64,000 nt of DNA from Telmatactis stephensoni. Taxonomy: Eukaryota; Cnidaria; Anthozoa; Actiniaria; Isophelliidae. Position 1 is the stretch's first letter. Every line of letters starts with the position of its first letter. The notes under the pieces are model-generated. The model was not told where the DNA came from. It was given only the letters and a program-made list of their open reading frames with translations, and searched no databases. The stretch is taken from the NCBI GenBank assembly GCA_029948255.1, contig JALIZF010001380.1, positions 186,001 to 250,000 of the forward strand, written 5' to 3'. Of the stretch, positions 34,403-46,508 are shown one piece after another. The position numbers and the translations under genes are program-made.

Positions 34403-34612
34403 CCGGGAGGGGGGGGGGGGACTCCTATATATAAGAGGATGGGGATGCTTGTCAGAAATTTTGAAAATGACCCCTAAAAGGTACCTGAGTGAGAGTGGCA
34501 ACAATTGATTTCTACCCCTAAAAGGTACCAATTCAAAGACAATAATAAAGAATTACAGTACGACAAGTATCCCTGTCCATTTACGATCAGAATCACCCCC
34601 CTCCCCCCCCGG
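34403..34612. mobile_element. G-run TIR element, copy 2 (210 bp, uninterrupted)
   Basis: It has the same G-run, ACTCCTATATATAAGAGGA and paired CCCCTAAAAGGTACC motifs as the copy at 21867, ending in a C-run. Flanks are GAGTTGGTA (34394-34402) and GAGTTAGTA (34613-34621), a 9-bp target duplication with one mismatch. Confidence 0.5.
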
Positions 34613-34681
34613 GAGTTAGTAAATAGTCACAAAAACTGAATATACAGTCTTGAAAATTTTCCATCAAATTTCATGGGTCTC

Positions 34682-34776
34682 TAGTCTCCTTTACAGACAT
34701 TCTTTGGGTTGTCACGCAATGCTAAGGGGAGCTAAGTATTGCGTGACAACCCAAGCACATCTGTGATGGAGGCTAA
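34682..34776. mobile_element. 95-bp hairpin MITE
   Basis: AGTCTCCTTTACAGAC...GGGTTGTCACGCAATGC at the left is mirrored by GCGTGACAACCC...CTGTGATGGAGGCT. AGTCTCCTTTACATCTCC at 63638 may mark a relative. Confidence 0.5.
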
Positions 34777-35185
34777 AGGGTCTCATATTTTGGGAGAATT
34801 CTGGCAAGAAAATGCCTTTTGTTATGTTGACCATTTGTTGCCCCCTAAAATTTGCCTTATTTTGTCTGACCATAAATTGTATTAGGTTTGTAATTTTTCA
34901 ATAATTTGAAATGTAAATACATAAAAAATATATTGTAGTTCAAATAAAGTTAAGTTTTCCAAACCAATTGCAACCTGGAAGGGACTTTTGTTTTGGCAGC
35001 TTGTCATCGCATCTGTACCACAGGAAACCCAATGCAATGGAAGGGAGTAAATCGTTGATATCCCAGAGTTCCTTGTGCAACGAGGAACGCCTTGCATGAA
35101 CTGCTAAAAGAGTGAACGTTTATAGAAGAAGTGAGTTTCAGTGTTGTTTTATACTGTTTCATCTATTTATGAACAACACCAGCAA

Positions 35186-38100
35186 ATGTCTGGGAATATT
35201 GAACTCTTAGCAACCCTAGAAGGTAAGTTTATGGTTTCATTTTTGGAAAAAATAGTCAAAAGTCCTGCAAAATTGTTTTGTGCCAAGCACTTTACCGAAG
35301 CTGAACTCCAAACTGAATTCTTTCAATTTAGCTACTATCTTTTTTTATTGTACGATGACTTAGGACATGAAGATAGGGTTTGGTGTGTTGCTTGGAATCC
35401 ATCAGGAACTGTAATTGCAAGCTGTAGTGGTGATAAAACAATATCCTTTTATATTACGTAATAATTTATCTTACTATTTTAAAATAATTGTGCAAACTTT
35501 GTCATAATTTTCATTTGTGCGCTAATAAAAGATGTTGGCTGGATAGTGATTAAAACAAAAAATGATTGCATATTGTCTTGTCTTAAAACCGTTTTTATTC
35601 ATAATTTTACTGTATGCCAAACATATTTTTCATTTTGATAAATTAAGTATACTATATTCAAGAGATGCATGTAAATTTCTTTAATTTTTATCACATTCGT
35701 ATCTGGGGCAAAGAGGGAGATAAATGGATTTGTAAGACAATATTAGAAGATGGTCATCAAAGAACTATACGATCAAGTAAGTTGGATGCTTAGAATCTTC
35801 CATGCCATTTGAAACAAAAATGACATAGAAATTGGATGTGATTTTTTGTTTTTCAAATTTAGTTGCTTGGGCACCCTGTGGTACATATTTAGCATCTGCA
35901 AGTTTTGATGCAACAACTTGTATATGGGACAAAAAAAGTGGAGGTACGTATCGTACAATAAAATATGTTTGCTCTATACTGTAAAGTTTCATTAAATTGT
36001 CTATATGATTGTGTAGTATATAGTTCATGTACAGTATGCAGTCTTTCCTAACAGTCTGTTGTCAAAGGCCTTTAATTGTGGATAGTGTGACAGTGGAGTA
36101 GCATAGTAGTAGTTGTTGTTTAGTGTTCATATATGCCACCAGGATTGACTCTATAGCCAGAAATCCCCTTTTTGCTTATTTAAATGCTTAATGTATCCAC
36201 TCAGATAGACTTTCTCAAAGTTGTCAGGCCCGCTTTTTAATTTTTGACTTTTGCGGGACTGGCAAAAAAAAAGATAAAAAAGAAAAACTTGAAGAATAAT
36301 GGTTGAAATAAAGACTAAATAAGAGAGGATGACTTGTGGCAAGTCTAGTACTCAGAGGAAAGTACACAATTAATATAATTGTACATATATATACACATAT
36401 AAACATGCTATATGTATGCATCTGTGTGAAGTGAATTAAGCAAAGCTTACCAAATAATAAAATGAAAAATAGATTTCTTATTTTAGTTTTTTTGTCAGAG
36501 TCATATACAATATATTTTTGCACAATTCTAAATAATTCATGTAGAATTATCCATATCTATAATTGGTGTCTAAGTTGTGTTTGAATAATATTATAGTAGA
36601 CCTAAGTATGTATTAATTGTTATGATAACACTGAATTAATCTTGTAAAATATTATTGTAGAATTTGAATGCAATGCAACACTAGAAGGCCATGAAAATGA
36701 AGTAAAAAGTATTGATTGGTCAAAGTCTGGGTCGTTATTAGCAACATGTGGCAGAGATAAGAGTGTATGGATATGGGATGGTGAGTGTTACAATGTCATG
36801 TCATACAATCCAAACTGTCATATGATTGTACCATTGATATATATATTAACCTTATGTACACATATCATATTAAGTCTTGTGTAAGATCTATAAAATAGTA
36901 AAGATAAGTTCAATTCTGGACAGATACTTGTAGTGATTCTGTGATATCCCAGGTTGAGCATCTTATCAAGATCTTGCCAAGATCATAGCAAGATCTTGTC
37001 AAAAGTGTGCCAAGATCTGTCCAAGATTATCTTGCGAATATCATGGCAAGAACTTGGAAGATCTTGCCATGATCTTGGCAAGATCATGGCACATAATCTT
37101 GGTAAGATCTTGTCATAATCTTGCCAAGGACTTGCCATGATCTTGGCAAGATCTTAGAAGATTGTTTTGTCAAGATCTTGCAAAGATCTTTGCAAGGTCT
37201 AAATATATTATACAAGTAAGAACCATTATCATTAGTGTAAAAGTTAGCACTGCACCATTACTGCAATTTTCAAAATCATGCAAACTCAGACATCTAAACA
37301 CTCATTCAGAGGCGGATCCAGGGGGGCGTCCATAGTTGCACCGGATATCCCCTGGTGCCGTACGAGATGACATCATCAGATTCCATTATGAGGCCATCTT
37401 GGATGTGACGTCATCTCTCAAGAGGCCTATTTGGGATACCCACTTTGCAAAATCCTGGATCCGCCCCTGTCATTCATTCCAAGTGGTTTTTACCAAATCA
37501 GCTTCTGTTAATCAAAATTAAAACAAAAATACGAAGATCTTAGTTACTAATACTTCTAAAATTATAATTAGCTGTTACAGATCGTCAAAAGATCATATTA
37601 AGTCATTTAACAGGTTTTTAGGGATCTTTATGAGCATTTTTGGCTGTTTGTTTGAAGTAGGAGGAAGTGAAAAACGAAATTCCAATGGACTGTTTGAAGG
37701 TCAGAGTTTGCATAATTATGAAAATTGCTGCAGTAATTGACTTTGCTTGTTTGTTGTGTCTAAAGTTTTAGAGGATGACGAGTATGAATGTGCTAGTGTT
37801 ATACATAGCCATACGCAGGATGTAAAGAGGGCCGTATGGCATCCTACAGAGGAGGTCAGTTTTGATTCATTTTGATATTACCAAAATTGAAGGGTCCTCT
37901 GTGAAAATGACCTAAGTGACTTTTTGATGTCCTGATATTAATTTTTCAGCATAGGAAAGTTAATTATATCATCTTATGCCATTGTCAATGGAAAAGAAAA
38001 GATATCATAAAAAATCACTTAGGCCATTTTCATGTGGAACCCTTCAAATATTCCATAAATATGCCTGGCCCTGAGTTTATACATGTATATATTCATTCAA

Positions 38101-41100
38101 TCACTTTTTAATAGGCTTTAATTTTCATGGGACTTAGCTTGTCACACAAGGGGACATGAAGCAGAGACAAGTTTCTCTTGTTTACTAATCTAGGGTCCTG
38201 TTCAGGATAAGGTTACAATTTCCTACACACAAGGAGTCATTTTTAATATAAACTTATTTTTTCAACAGTCTTTTTAGTGGGAACATGTCCCACAAACAGT
38301 ACATGTGATATTAATATAAAATTGTTCCCACTTCATGCCCATAAAATCTTATCCAGATAATTAAAAATTCATAATTGGAATTGGTGACAGATTTTTGTCC
38401 CTGCAGCACAATTTTCAAATGAAAAGGTGAGCACTGCACCTTTTTAAATATGTCAACTTTAGGCAAGTGTCCATGATGTCCATACAGCATGTCCTCAAGT
38501 GTGCATGCATGCCTTTGAAATTTGCTTTTGAAAATGAACTTGGCCTATTTCAAAGGGGAACCAGTCTTATTTCCATTATTCTTTTTCTCTATAGATCTTG
38601 GCATCTTGTGGATATGATGATAACATTAAACTTTATAAAGATGATGATGATGATTGGTAAGATCATTATAATTTCATTTCTTTTATCATCTCTACCCATT
38701 CAACAGGATAGCCAGAATAATTATAAAATTAACTGGACAGATACACATGATAACAATTTATTGAGTGGTATTGAACTCTGCAGACACCAATGTTTGTCCG
38801 AGTATCCTTGTAACTATGGATTGTCATGATTGAAGTATAAAATATTAAATAAATGTTATGTTTGTTAGGACGTGTTTTGATACTCTAGAAGGGCATGAGT
38901 CAACTGTTTGGTCTATCAGCTTTGATGCTACAGGAAAAAGAATAGGTAAATGTTCAGTCATTGAAGATATTTAAGGATGATATTTAATATTCATGCTGTT
39001 TCACCCATAGGTGATCTGCCAGGGGTTAGACAGTCTGCATCAGTGCTTGTATGATTCTTTAACATTATTACACTGAGCTACTCAAACTAGATAGAAGTCA
39101 AAACAAGGAACTAAAAACAACAGAATGACAGGAGTCCAATAGTGAACTTCTTACTTACCACCATTTTAGTATACAATCATAATCATTCAATACATCAGAC
39201 AATTAGGTCTTGATTGGGAATAGGGCGAAAGACTAGATAGTCACACAAATAGGTTAATGAGTTTTTACCATTGATATCAGATAAACTCTGCCTATATATA
39301 TTTGCATGACTGTCTGAACATTTTGGGGACATTTTGTCACATTGACAGTAGTTTATCACCATATCAGCAGTCACAGGGACTGGTGTAATTATGCAGTCAG
39401 TGGTAAAAGTGTGTGCACTAACCAACTACGACATCTTGTTCCTTAATGTTATATTGATTGATGAAAAACATTGTTTGTGTTTAGTGTCATGCAGTGATGA
39501 TAAAACACTGAGAATATGGCAGTCTTATCCACCAGGCAACCAAGAAGGTACAAAGACTGTGTATGTACACCCATGTGTACATGCCAAATGAATTAATTAA
39601 GAATTATATTGAAATAATGACAAACCTGAAGTGCCTAGGTGCATGCCTTAAAAGAGCATAGAATAAAACTCTGATTCAAGTTGGCACGAGCCCAAGAACC
39701 AGTGGGATACAGTGTACATGTCCAGAGTTAGAGCTAATTAGAAGGACTAAATATTTATTTTGGTAATGGTTGCATGCATGCAAGCAACACATTTTGGGTT
39801 TTGCATCTCATTGCATATTTGTATATTTGTATTAATTCGGTGTACTACAACCTTTCTGTAATGAAATATGTATATCACCACCCATGGGGGTTTTCATTTA
39901 TTATTGCATTATTGGAGCAAAGAGTGGTTGGAGCCTGGGGGAAGAAGGGGGACCTACAATGTCACTATGTGACTATTTGTTTACCTCATAGGTGTTGCTA
40001 CCACTGGCAGTGACCCAAAGATGAAATGTGTTTGTGTATTGTCTGGATATCACAACAGAACTATATATGATATTGATTGGTATGAATTTAGTTATAATAA
40101 CAAATATGTTCCATTTCTTTATGCATCTGTCATCAAGGGTGGATCCAGGATTTTCTTCAGGGAGGGGTGCACACAGGATTATTTTTCAGGGGGTGGAGCA
40201 ACATTAGAGAAATTGGAAACTATCCAGAGAATAATTATTTTGAAAAGATATAGAGACGAAAAGGGCCCAGAGTTATCTCAGGAAGGGGTGTGCACCCCCT
40301 GCACCCCTCCCCTAAATCCACCCCTGGTCTTCTAATAGATGCACAGATGACATCAAACAAAAAGCACACCATAAGAGGAAATCGAGTGGTAGGAATGTTG
40401 TTCTCACCATAATATAATTCTGATGTCTTCGGTGCATCTTTTCGAGAACAGACACAAGGAAAAATGCAATCTATTTGTTTTTGATAAAACTTTTCAAAAT
40501 AATATTTCCATCAATGACAGCATGCATTAGTCTCCTTCACAGCCCTTTTAAGGCTCATCTTGTGCACAAGGCTTTCTTGCCCAGGGGCTCCCCCTTTTGT
40601 TCAGGCCTCGCTACTCCCCTGCATTGCATAAACCAGTAGTTCACCACCAGTTTCTTAAAGAATTCCACTTTGTCTTATTTTAGGTCAAAAACTAATGAGA
40701 TGATTGCTACTGCAGGAGGAGATGATTCCATACGAATCTTTGAGGAGGTATTCTGGCTGTTGGATTTGCTATTCAGCACATTTTCTCTACTTGGTCTATT
40801 TAGTATTTTCTAAATGAAGGGATGCTCACAAAAATGACCTAAGTGACTTTTCTGATGATTTTTTTCAGTGGTATGAAATGGTGTCCATAAGCTTTCTTAT
40901 GCTTAAATATCATTGTCTGGACATCCATCAAAAAGTCACTTAGGTCATTTTCACAGGAAACCCTTCAATTGTTTCCTAAGGACATATGCTCTCACATTTT
41001 TGCTTTCCTATATCCCTGTTTTTCTTCTCTTCTTTTCTTCTTTTCTTCTTATTCTTCCTGATAAGGTTTATATCTGTGGTTGAATTTTTTCTCTGCTGTC

Positions 41101-41659
41101 TCTAGGATCTTGAAAATTCAAAACCAAATCAACCTTCCTTTAAAATGGTTGCTGTACAACAAAAGGTGAGTGTATATATATATTTTTCTAAACATACATT
41201 TATTTTTCTTTCATTCTTCCTTTGTTCTATCCATCCATCCGTTTGTCCATCCGTGCATCTGGAATACTATAACAACAACAACAACAACAATTCTTTATTG
41301 GCACACAAATTAACAAACAAATTAAACAAATAAATTACAAATTACATTAAATTACTATAAATACTGTATTTGTCATAAGAAACAGTAAAATGACGCCATA
41401 AGCACAACATTTAAGCTTAGGACACCTCTGTAATACAGACACTTTTGTCCAGCCTTTCACTGTTCGTACAATGTATTTCAGAGGTTCTATCGTATTAATT
41501 CATGGTTGACCTAGTTTCTAATGCAATGTTTAACTGATTTAGGCACATAAACAAGATGTGAACTGCATACGATGGCATCCACAGGAACCCCAGATGTTTG
41601 CTTCCTGCTCTGATGACTGTACGGTCAAGATATGGAGACTTATACCTGACGACCAATAA
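35186..41659 (+). CDS. CIAO1: CIAO1, WD40 protein of the cytosolic Fe-S targeting complex, 13 exons
   Basis: Exons 35186-35222, 35364-35440, 35695-35776, 35863-35943, 36661-36780, 37766-37854, 38595-38656, 38869-38945, 39485-39547, 39992-40079, 40684-40747, 41106-41165 and 41543-41659 add up to 1017 nt, 338 aa, essentially the length of human CIAO1 (339). WD repeats are plain: [98 protein letters not shown], and [10 protein letters not shown] near the end. Together they should form a seven-bladed propeller. In the CIA pathway CIAO1 works with CIAO2B and MMS19 to deliver Fe-S clusters to cytosolic and nuclear enzymes. Twelve introns; all are GT-AG except intron 2, which appears to be AT-AC. 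The tripeptide at 175-177 is LYK where the human protein has LYR. AATAAA overlaps the stop codon. Confidence 0.5.
35441..35694 (+). other. U12-type AT-AC intron inside CIAO1 (254 nt)
   Basis: The intron starts ATATCCTTTT, a perfect match to the minor-spliceosome donor consensus, and ends TTATCAC with an AC acceptor. A TTTCTTTAAT branch-like sequence places its adenosine about 10 nt before the 3' end, in the usual U12 window. There is no GT at the required donor position. Only AT-AC joining yields the CIAO1-like [13 protein letters not shown] across the junction. Confidence 0.5.
36955..37205 (+). repeat. Palindromic CAAGATCTTG minisatellite
   Basis: About 15 irregular copies of CAAGATCTTGCCA or CATGATCTTGGCA; each unit is nearly its own reverse complement. 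In CIAO1 intron 5. Confidence 0.5.
37307..37469. mobile_element. hAT-like MITE, copy 2 (5-bp duplication)
   Basis: Ends CAGAGGCGGATCCAGG and CCTGGATCCGCCCCTG. TCATT flanks both sides (37302-37306, 37470-37474). In CIAO1 intron 5. Confidence 0.5.
40134..40326. mobile_element. hAT-like MITE, copy 3
   Basis: Ends CAAGGGTGGATCCAGG and AAATCCACCCCTG. Flanks GTCAT and GTCTT match at 4 of 5. Interior carries GTGCACAC/GTGTGCAC. In CIAO1 intron 10. Confidence 0.5.
40337..40495. mobile_element. Degenerate second copy of the 19241 MITE family
   Basis: AATAGATGCACAGATGACATC, TTGTTCTCACCATAATATAA, GAACAGACACAAGG and GCAATCTATTTGTTTT follow in the same order as at 19241-19433. It directly abuts hAT-like copy 3. 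Confidence 0.5.
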
Positions 41660-41660
41660 A
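41655..41660 (+). promoter_or_regulatory. AATAAA overlapping the CIAO1 stop codon
   Basis: The last codon and stop read CAA TAA followed by A, so the polyadenylation hexamer is built into the stop. If used, the 3' UTR would be only some 15-30 nt and would end before the minisatellite that starts near 41690. Use of the site is not shown. Confidence 0.5.
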
Positions 41661-41689
41661 TGCATGTAACATATTTTTAGTTTCTAGGT

Positions 41690-42132
41690 AAAAAGGTGTC
41701 TGTATTAGATGTCCGTTGACTGGGTGTCCACCCAGGATAAATTAGGTGTCTTTATTGAATAGGTGTCCACTCAGTATTAACTATTGAATGAGTATTCACC
41801 CAGTATTAATTGGGTGTTGACATTGAATGGGTTTCCAGCTAGTGTTAATTGGGTGTCTATATTTAATGGGTGTCCACCCAGTATTAACTATTGAATGGGT
41901 ATTCACCCAGTATTAATTGGGTGTTGACATTGAATGGGTGTCCACCTTGTATTAATTGGGTGTCTATATTGAATGAATGTCCACCCATTATTAACTATTG
42001 AAAGGGTATTCACCCAGTATAAATTGGGTGTCGACATTGAATGGTTGTCCACCCAGTATTAATTGGGTGTCTATATTGAATGGTGTCTACTTAGTATTTA
42101 CTGGGTGTCTAAATTGGTAGGTGTCCATAAGG
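41690..42132 (+). repeat. GGGTGTCCACCCAGTATTAAT minisatellite with 107-bp higher-order period
   Basis: The motif recurs every 30-40 bp. A larger unit containing CCCAGTATTAACTATTGAATG returns at about 41767, 41874, 41981 and 42087, i.e. every 106-107 bp. It starts about 30 bp after the CIAO1 stop. Confidence 0.5.
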
Positions 42133-45100
42133 TGGCCCGTCAGTATTTCGTTTTTATTAAGCAGTTCTCAGTATTAAAAGGACTGTAAAACCACCCTGTA
42201 GCACTCGCCAAGTTACTTTTATTTCGATGAAATTATTATTATGTCAATTTGGATGTGTCGTGCAGTTAATATGCAAGCTTTACCGTGTTGTAGTGGTGTG
42301 TTTAGCTACCTCTATTGCCGGCGATACACGCTGCAATTTTTCTCCTGCTTGCAATGCAATTTTAGGCCGATTTTGAATTTTTTAGGGATTGCAAATTTTT
42401 AGTTTGTTTGTGGGGCATAATTTATTTCATTGTGAATTCTGAGAGTGAGCTGATTGGTTGTTTGCAAGGGAGCCATGAATACAAATTTTTATCACTCCTG
42501 ACTGACCTGACTGACCTGACTGCAATTTCAAGATATTTAAGGGAACTATAATTAAGCTATACTTCTTTTTTATGGTTTGTTTGTTTGTTGTTTTCGTTCT
42601 TTATTTCTTTTACACGTTCTTTCTTTCCCTTTTTCTTTAATTCTTATCTTTTCTAGTGATGAAACTTAAAATTTCGAAGGTACATTCGTTCTTTCTTTCT
42701 TTCCTTTTTTCTTTGCTTATCGTTTCTATTGACGAAACTTGAAATACGGGATACAAATGTCCCGCCTGGTTATCTTGGTCTTCCTGTGGTCTGCATAACC
42801 TAATTAAATTACAAGTTTATTGGGGCTGATAGAAAACAGTTGATTAAAAAGATCTCGGAATTCACACCGATTAATCACATGAAATCCCTCATTTCAACAC
42901 TTTTAAATTCCTAATTTGTTTCTTGTACCTTTGCTATTCCGGAAACCAGTCAGTCAATTTTACGATCACATATATTCAAGATGTTATCTTGGGTCACCAT
43001 TGTGTCGCACTGAGAAATACGTGCGAAATGTACTTTTAAAATTCCAAACTTGTTTTTGTACCTTTATTAGGACTGTAGTGGAATACGGTCAATCAAAACT
43101 AATTTCACAATATCGCATCCATTTTAGATGTTATCTTAGGGTCAATGATGCTGCACACAGAGAAATGCGTCCGTTGTTTTGAGAAGCATTAAGTAAATAA
43201 GCGGCAAATGTTTGGCTTATCTGTGCGATAAAGAAGCAAAGCTTTATCAGTTATGTGTTGTTCTTATTTTAATATCATTTGCTTTGCGCGAAATGGGTTT
43301 GTCAGATGACATCCACATGTTCGGCAACATAATTACCCTAACCCTACCCCCGGTTGAGACAGGCCCCGGCCTTCCCCTGCAAGTTATTCATACTACCATG
43401 TTTGTCCGATCTCTGCGCTCTCTAATTGTATACCATCTAATAACACGACTTACGATCAAACTCTGCGATTAACTGAGGTTATTCAGTACAACCAACTTCA
43501 CCCTACCCGGCTGTGGAGAAACGGGAATATCTTCTTTAGTCAAATGGATAAAATCCTTTGGGACATAAAGGACTCAACCCTACCCATGTGGGGAACGTTT
43601 TCTGGCCTTTCGATCTGTTTGTTCACTGGTTTTCTAAAACGTCTTTTGTTTCAGTGATAGTTTACCAAATCCTTCAATCCCTTGGAAAGATTTTCAATTT
43701 TTAACTCCTTAATTTAGAGTTTGACCATAAGCCCCATTTATTTGGAAAAACGAATATTATACGCTTTAAACAATTTTTCATTACAAAATGTAGCCTTTAA
43801 ATTATTCCTTTTTGTTCTTTACATATACAATGAAAAAAACAAATCATTATTTGGCCAAAAGAAAAAAAGGTAAATCAAAGCATCATTTGTGTGAAAAGAA
43901 AAAAGTGAACTTTGAAACAAAAGCAACATTTTGGCAAAAAGGAAAAATAATGATTTTTAAATTAAATTAAAATCATCTCTTTCCCTTCGGGAGCAGGTTT
44001 TATTCAGTAAATCGCTATTTTATTTCTTTCCACCGGTTATCAAAAATTGGGCGACGTTTTTGTTAAATACGTTTCCACAAAAAGACGAGTTTTTAAAAAT
44101 CCTTTCACTGTAAATTAGTCGAACGGGCTGATTATTGCGTGTCGAGTTATCGTGTACCATATTGTACTTGATCTTCTCTCAGAGGAAACCTTACATGAGA
44201 TAAAGATAGAAACCCTACCAACTCTCATCCCCTCCCCCAAGTCAACAACTGATAAGCACTTCCACTTTTGGTGCCTCTTGGTTGCTTTACTTCTTTCAAA
44301 TCAAACAAAATTGGAATATTTCTTTTGAAATTGAACAATGGTTGGGGAAATGACGGTTTTATTAAACTTAAACCGTGAAATAGTACACTAATATTATATT
44401 GTACACTTATAAACATACAATCTATTTGAGTGGTTTGAAAGTTAAAGAAATGTTAGAAAGTAAAAGAAAGTTGATTAGCTGGTAAAGAACAAAAGAAAAC
44501 GAGTTTAGGGTCTGCTACACAAACTATTAGTTTTCACAGGCACAGAAATAAAAATCACTCTACACGTAAATTAGTAGTAGACTAACAAACTACAATACTT
44601 TAGTATTACTTTATTTCAGTTCTTTTGGCCTATTCGTTGGCTGTCATTAACCCATGAAACTGCAAAGTGTACAAGTTAAACGGTGTAATAGTTAAATACA
44701 ACAGAAAACAAAGAATTTGAGTGAAGGAGAGTGAGCGAAAAACGTCCGTAATATTTCACGCCAGTTCAGTAGAGTGATTTCAATAAACCTGGGCACTATT
44801 AAGCAGATAAAAATTATTAGATGGTAAATGTTTTGTCTTCTTTTGTTCCTTTCCATCTAGTAAACACTTACAGCTAATAAGTATTGCCCAGGTTTATTGA
44901 ACTCACTCTAGTTTCCTCAGTTTGGTATCCATTTTACAATAACATTTAACTATTAAGTTTTGTTTGTGTAAAAATCAATCTAAAACTATGAACCAATATT
45001 TAATGCTAATAAATACAAGTAATGTTTCTAAGTATTGTTTTGATTAAGTGAGAATGATTTTACTTAACCAAAGAGACAAAAACTAATAATTAGTGTATAA

Positions 45101-46508
45101 TAGTCAAATGTATATACTAGCAGGAAACAAATGGAAGAAGGGCCAGTGACTTTGTGTACTAATGAGTCTAGTGAAAATTGAGAGCGACGTCCACAGAGGA
45201 ACTTCGATGTAAATTATTTTTATTGTCTGCGGTTTGATGTCACTAACACCAAACTGACAATTTGCTTTTGTTAGTTATTTTTCGCCAATTGTTCACAAGT
45301 TTCTGAGTTTGTACTTGAAGAAAAAAAATTCAACATTTCATGTTTTTTCATGATATTTGCGGTGGCGGCAAAAGCACTCATGTAAGATTTTTCACCAGAT
45401 TATGTTCAGTTTATTCCACTAAAAAGAGAGACAATTTTGTGTTCCTTATTTAACCTGAGGCTAGAAGATTCATCCTAAATTCGCTGTATTGTGAACTGGT
45501 CATTATCCAACAGCTAGCCATCTAACTTTTAAATAGACAGCCTTTTAGATCATTTCAATATAAATGCTGAAATAAGTGTACAAGCAATTAGACTCACAAA
45601 CCAGGTGAATTGGCTGCTTTGATATCAAACTGTGCCCGAGATGACAGGGTTTTGAAAGCTCAATTGCTAGACTAAATGGCTTTAGATATTACTCTTATTG
45701 ACATCTTTAGAATACTCGCATTTTACTAGCAGAAAAATACTTTAATTTTGTTGCTTTTCATTGACTTTAAGTTGTAAATGTAAATCGGGCAAGGCTTTCG
45801 TACAAGTGCTCCCAGGATTTTTGGCCAGTTTGTGGCCGAAAAACGTTCAGTATTGCAAACTGTTTCTGAAACTGCTCACTTTGCTAAAATATGTCAGTTT
45901 AATCTTTGGTCAATTTGACTTTCGCACTAAAAAGCATAATATATATCTTGTGAGCATGGTAAACCTCGCGCCCACAAGATATATATATAAGTGCAACGGT
46001 TCATCTCGGCCTTTCTGTACAACATTTATGTCGCTAGATCGCGGATTTCAGTGAATAAAGTATGAAAAAAGAAACTTGTTTCTCTATATATTTTCATCAA
46101 CTGATCATGATGTGAAAACCTTATAGATCATCGTTTTTGAGGGATAAACTTTTCTACTTCATTACTGACTAACCTTTAACTGGAGCAATATTTTGGATAG
46201 CTTAATAAATTGAAAATTAAGCCTTTCAATTATGATAAAATCAATCCGCTCTTTTGCTTTTTAAGTTCTTAAACTTAGTGATTTCACAGCCCTTTAACTT
46301 AATCCACCTCTTATTAAAGGAAAACGTTATTTTGAAAATCACAGATTACTTTGTTTTCATATAGATTTCAGTCACTGAATCAGAGCAATTGAAATAATTC
46401 CAGTACGGATCGATACTGATTGATTGTCAGTAATCAGACTGATAAACTCAGTACTGTTACAGTCTCTGAGTCAAACTACCGATTCTCAGCAGATTACAGA
46501 AGATCTTC
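42133..46508. other. Intergenic region between CIAO1 and the Fox gene
   Basis: No gene recognised. 42905-43170 contains a diverged tandem duplication (TTCTTGTACCTTTGCTATTC versus TTTTTGTACCTTTATTAGGA, then ATGTTATCTTGGGTCA versus ATGTTATCTTAGGGTCA about 130 bp apart). A TIR element lies at 44770-44910. The remainder is AT-rich and unassigned. Confidence 0.5.
44770..44910. mobile_element. 141-bp MITE (TAGAGTGATTTCAATAAACC ends)
   Basis: TAGAGTGATTTCAATAAACC at the left and GGTTTATTGAACTCACTCTA at the right; the arms continue through GGGCA and CTAATAAGTATTGCCC. Confidence 0.5.

Noticed and set aside
43338..43352. Telomere-like CCCTAACCCTACCCC
   Set aside because: Only two imperfect units; too short to indicate an interstitial telomere.
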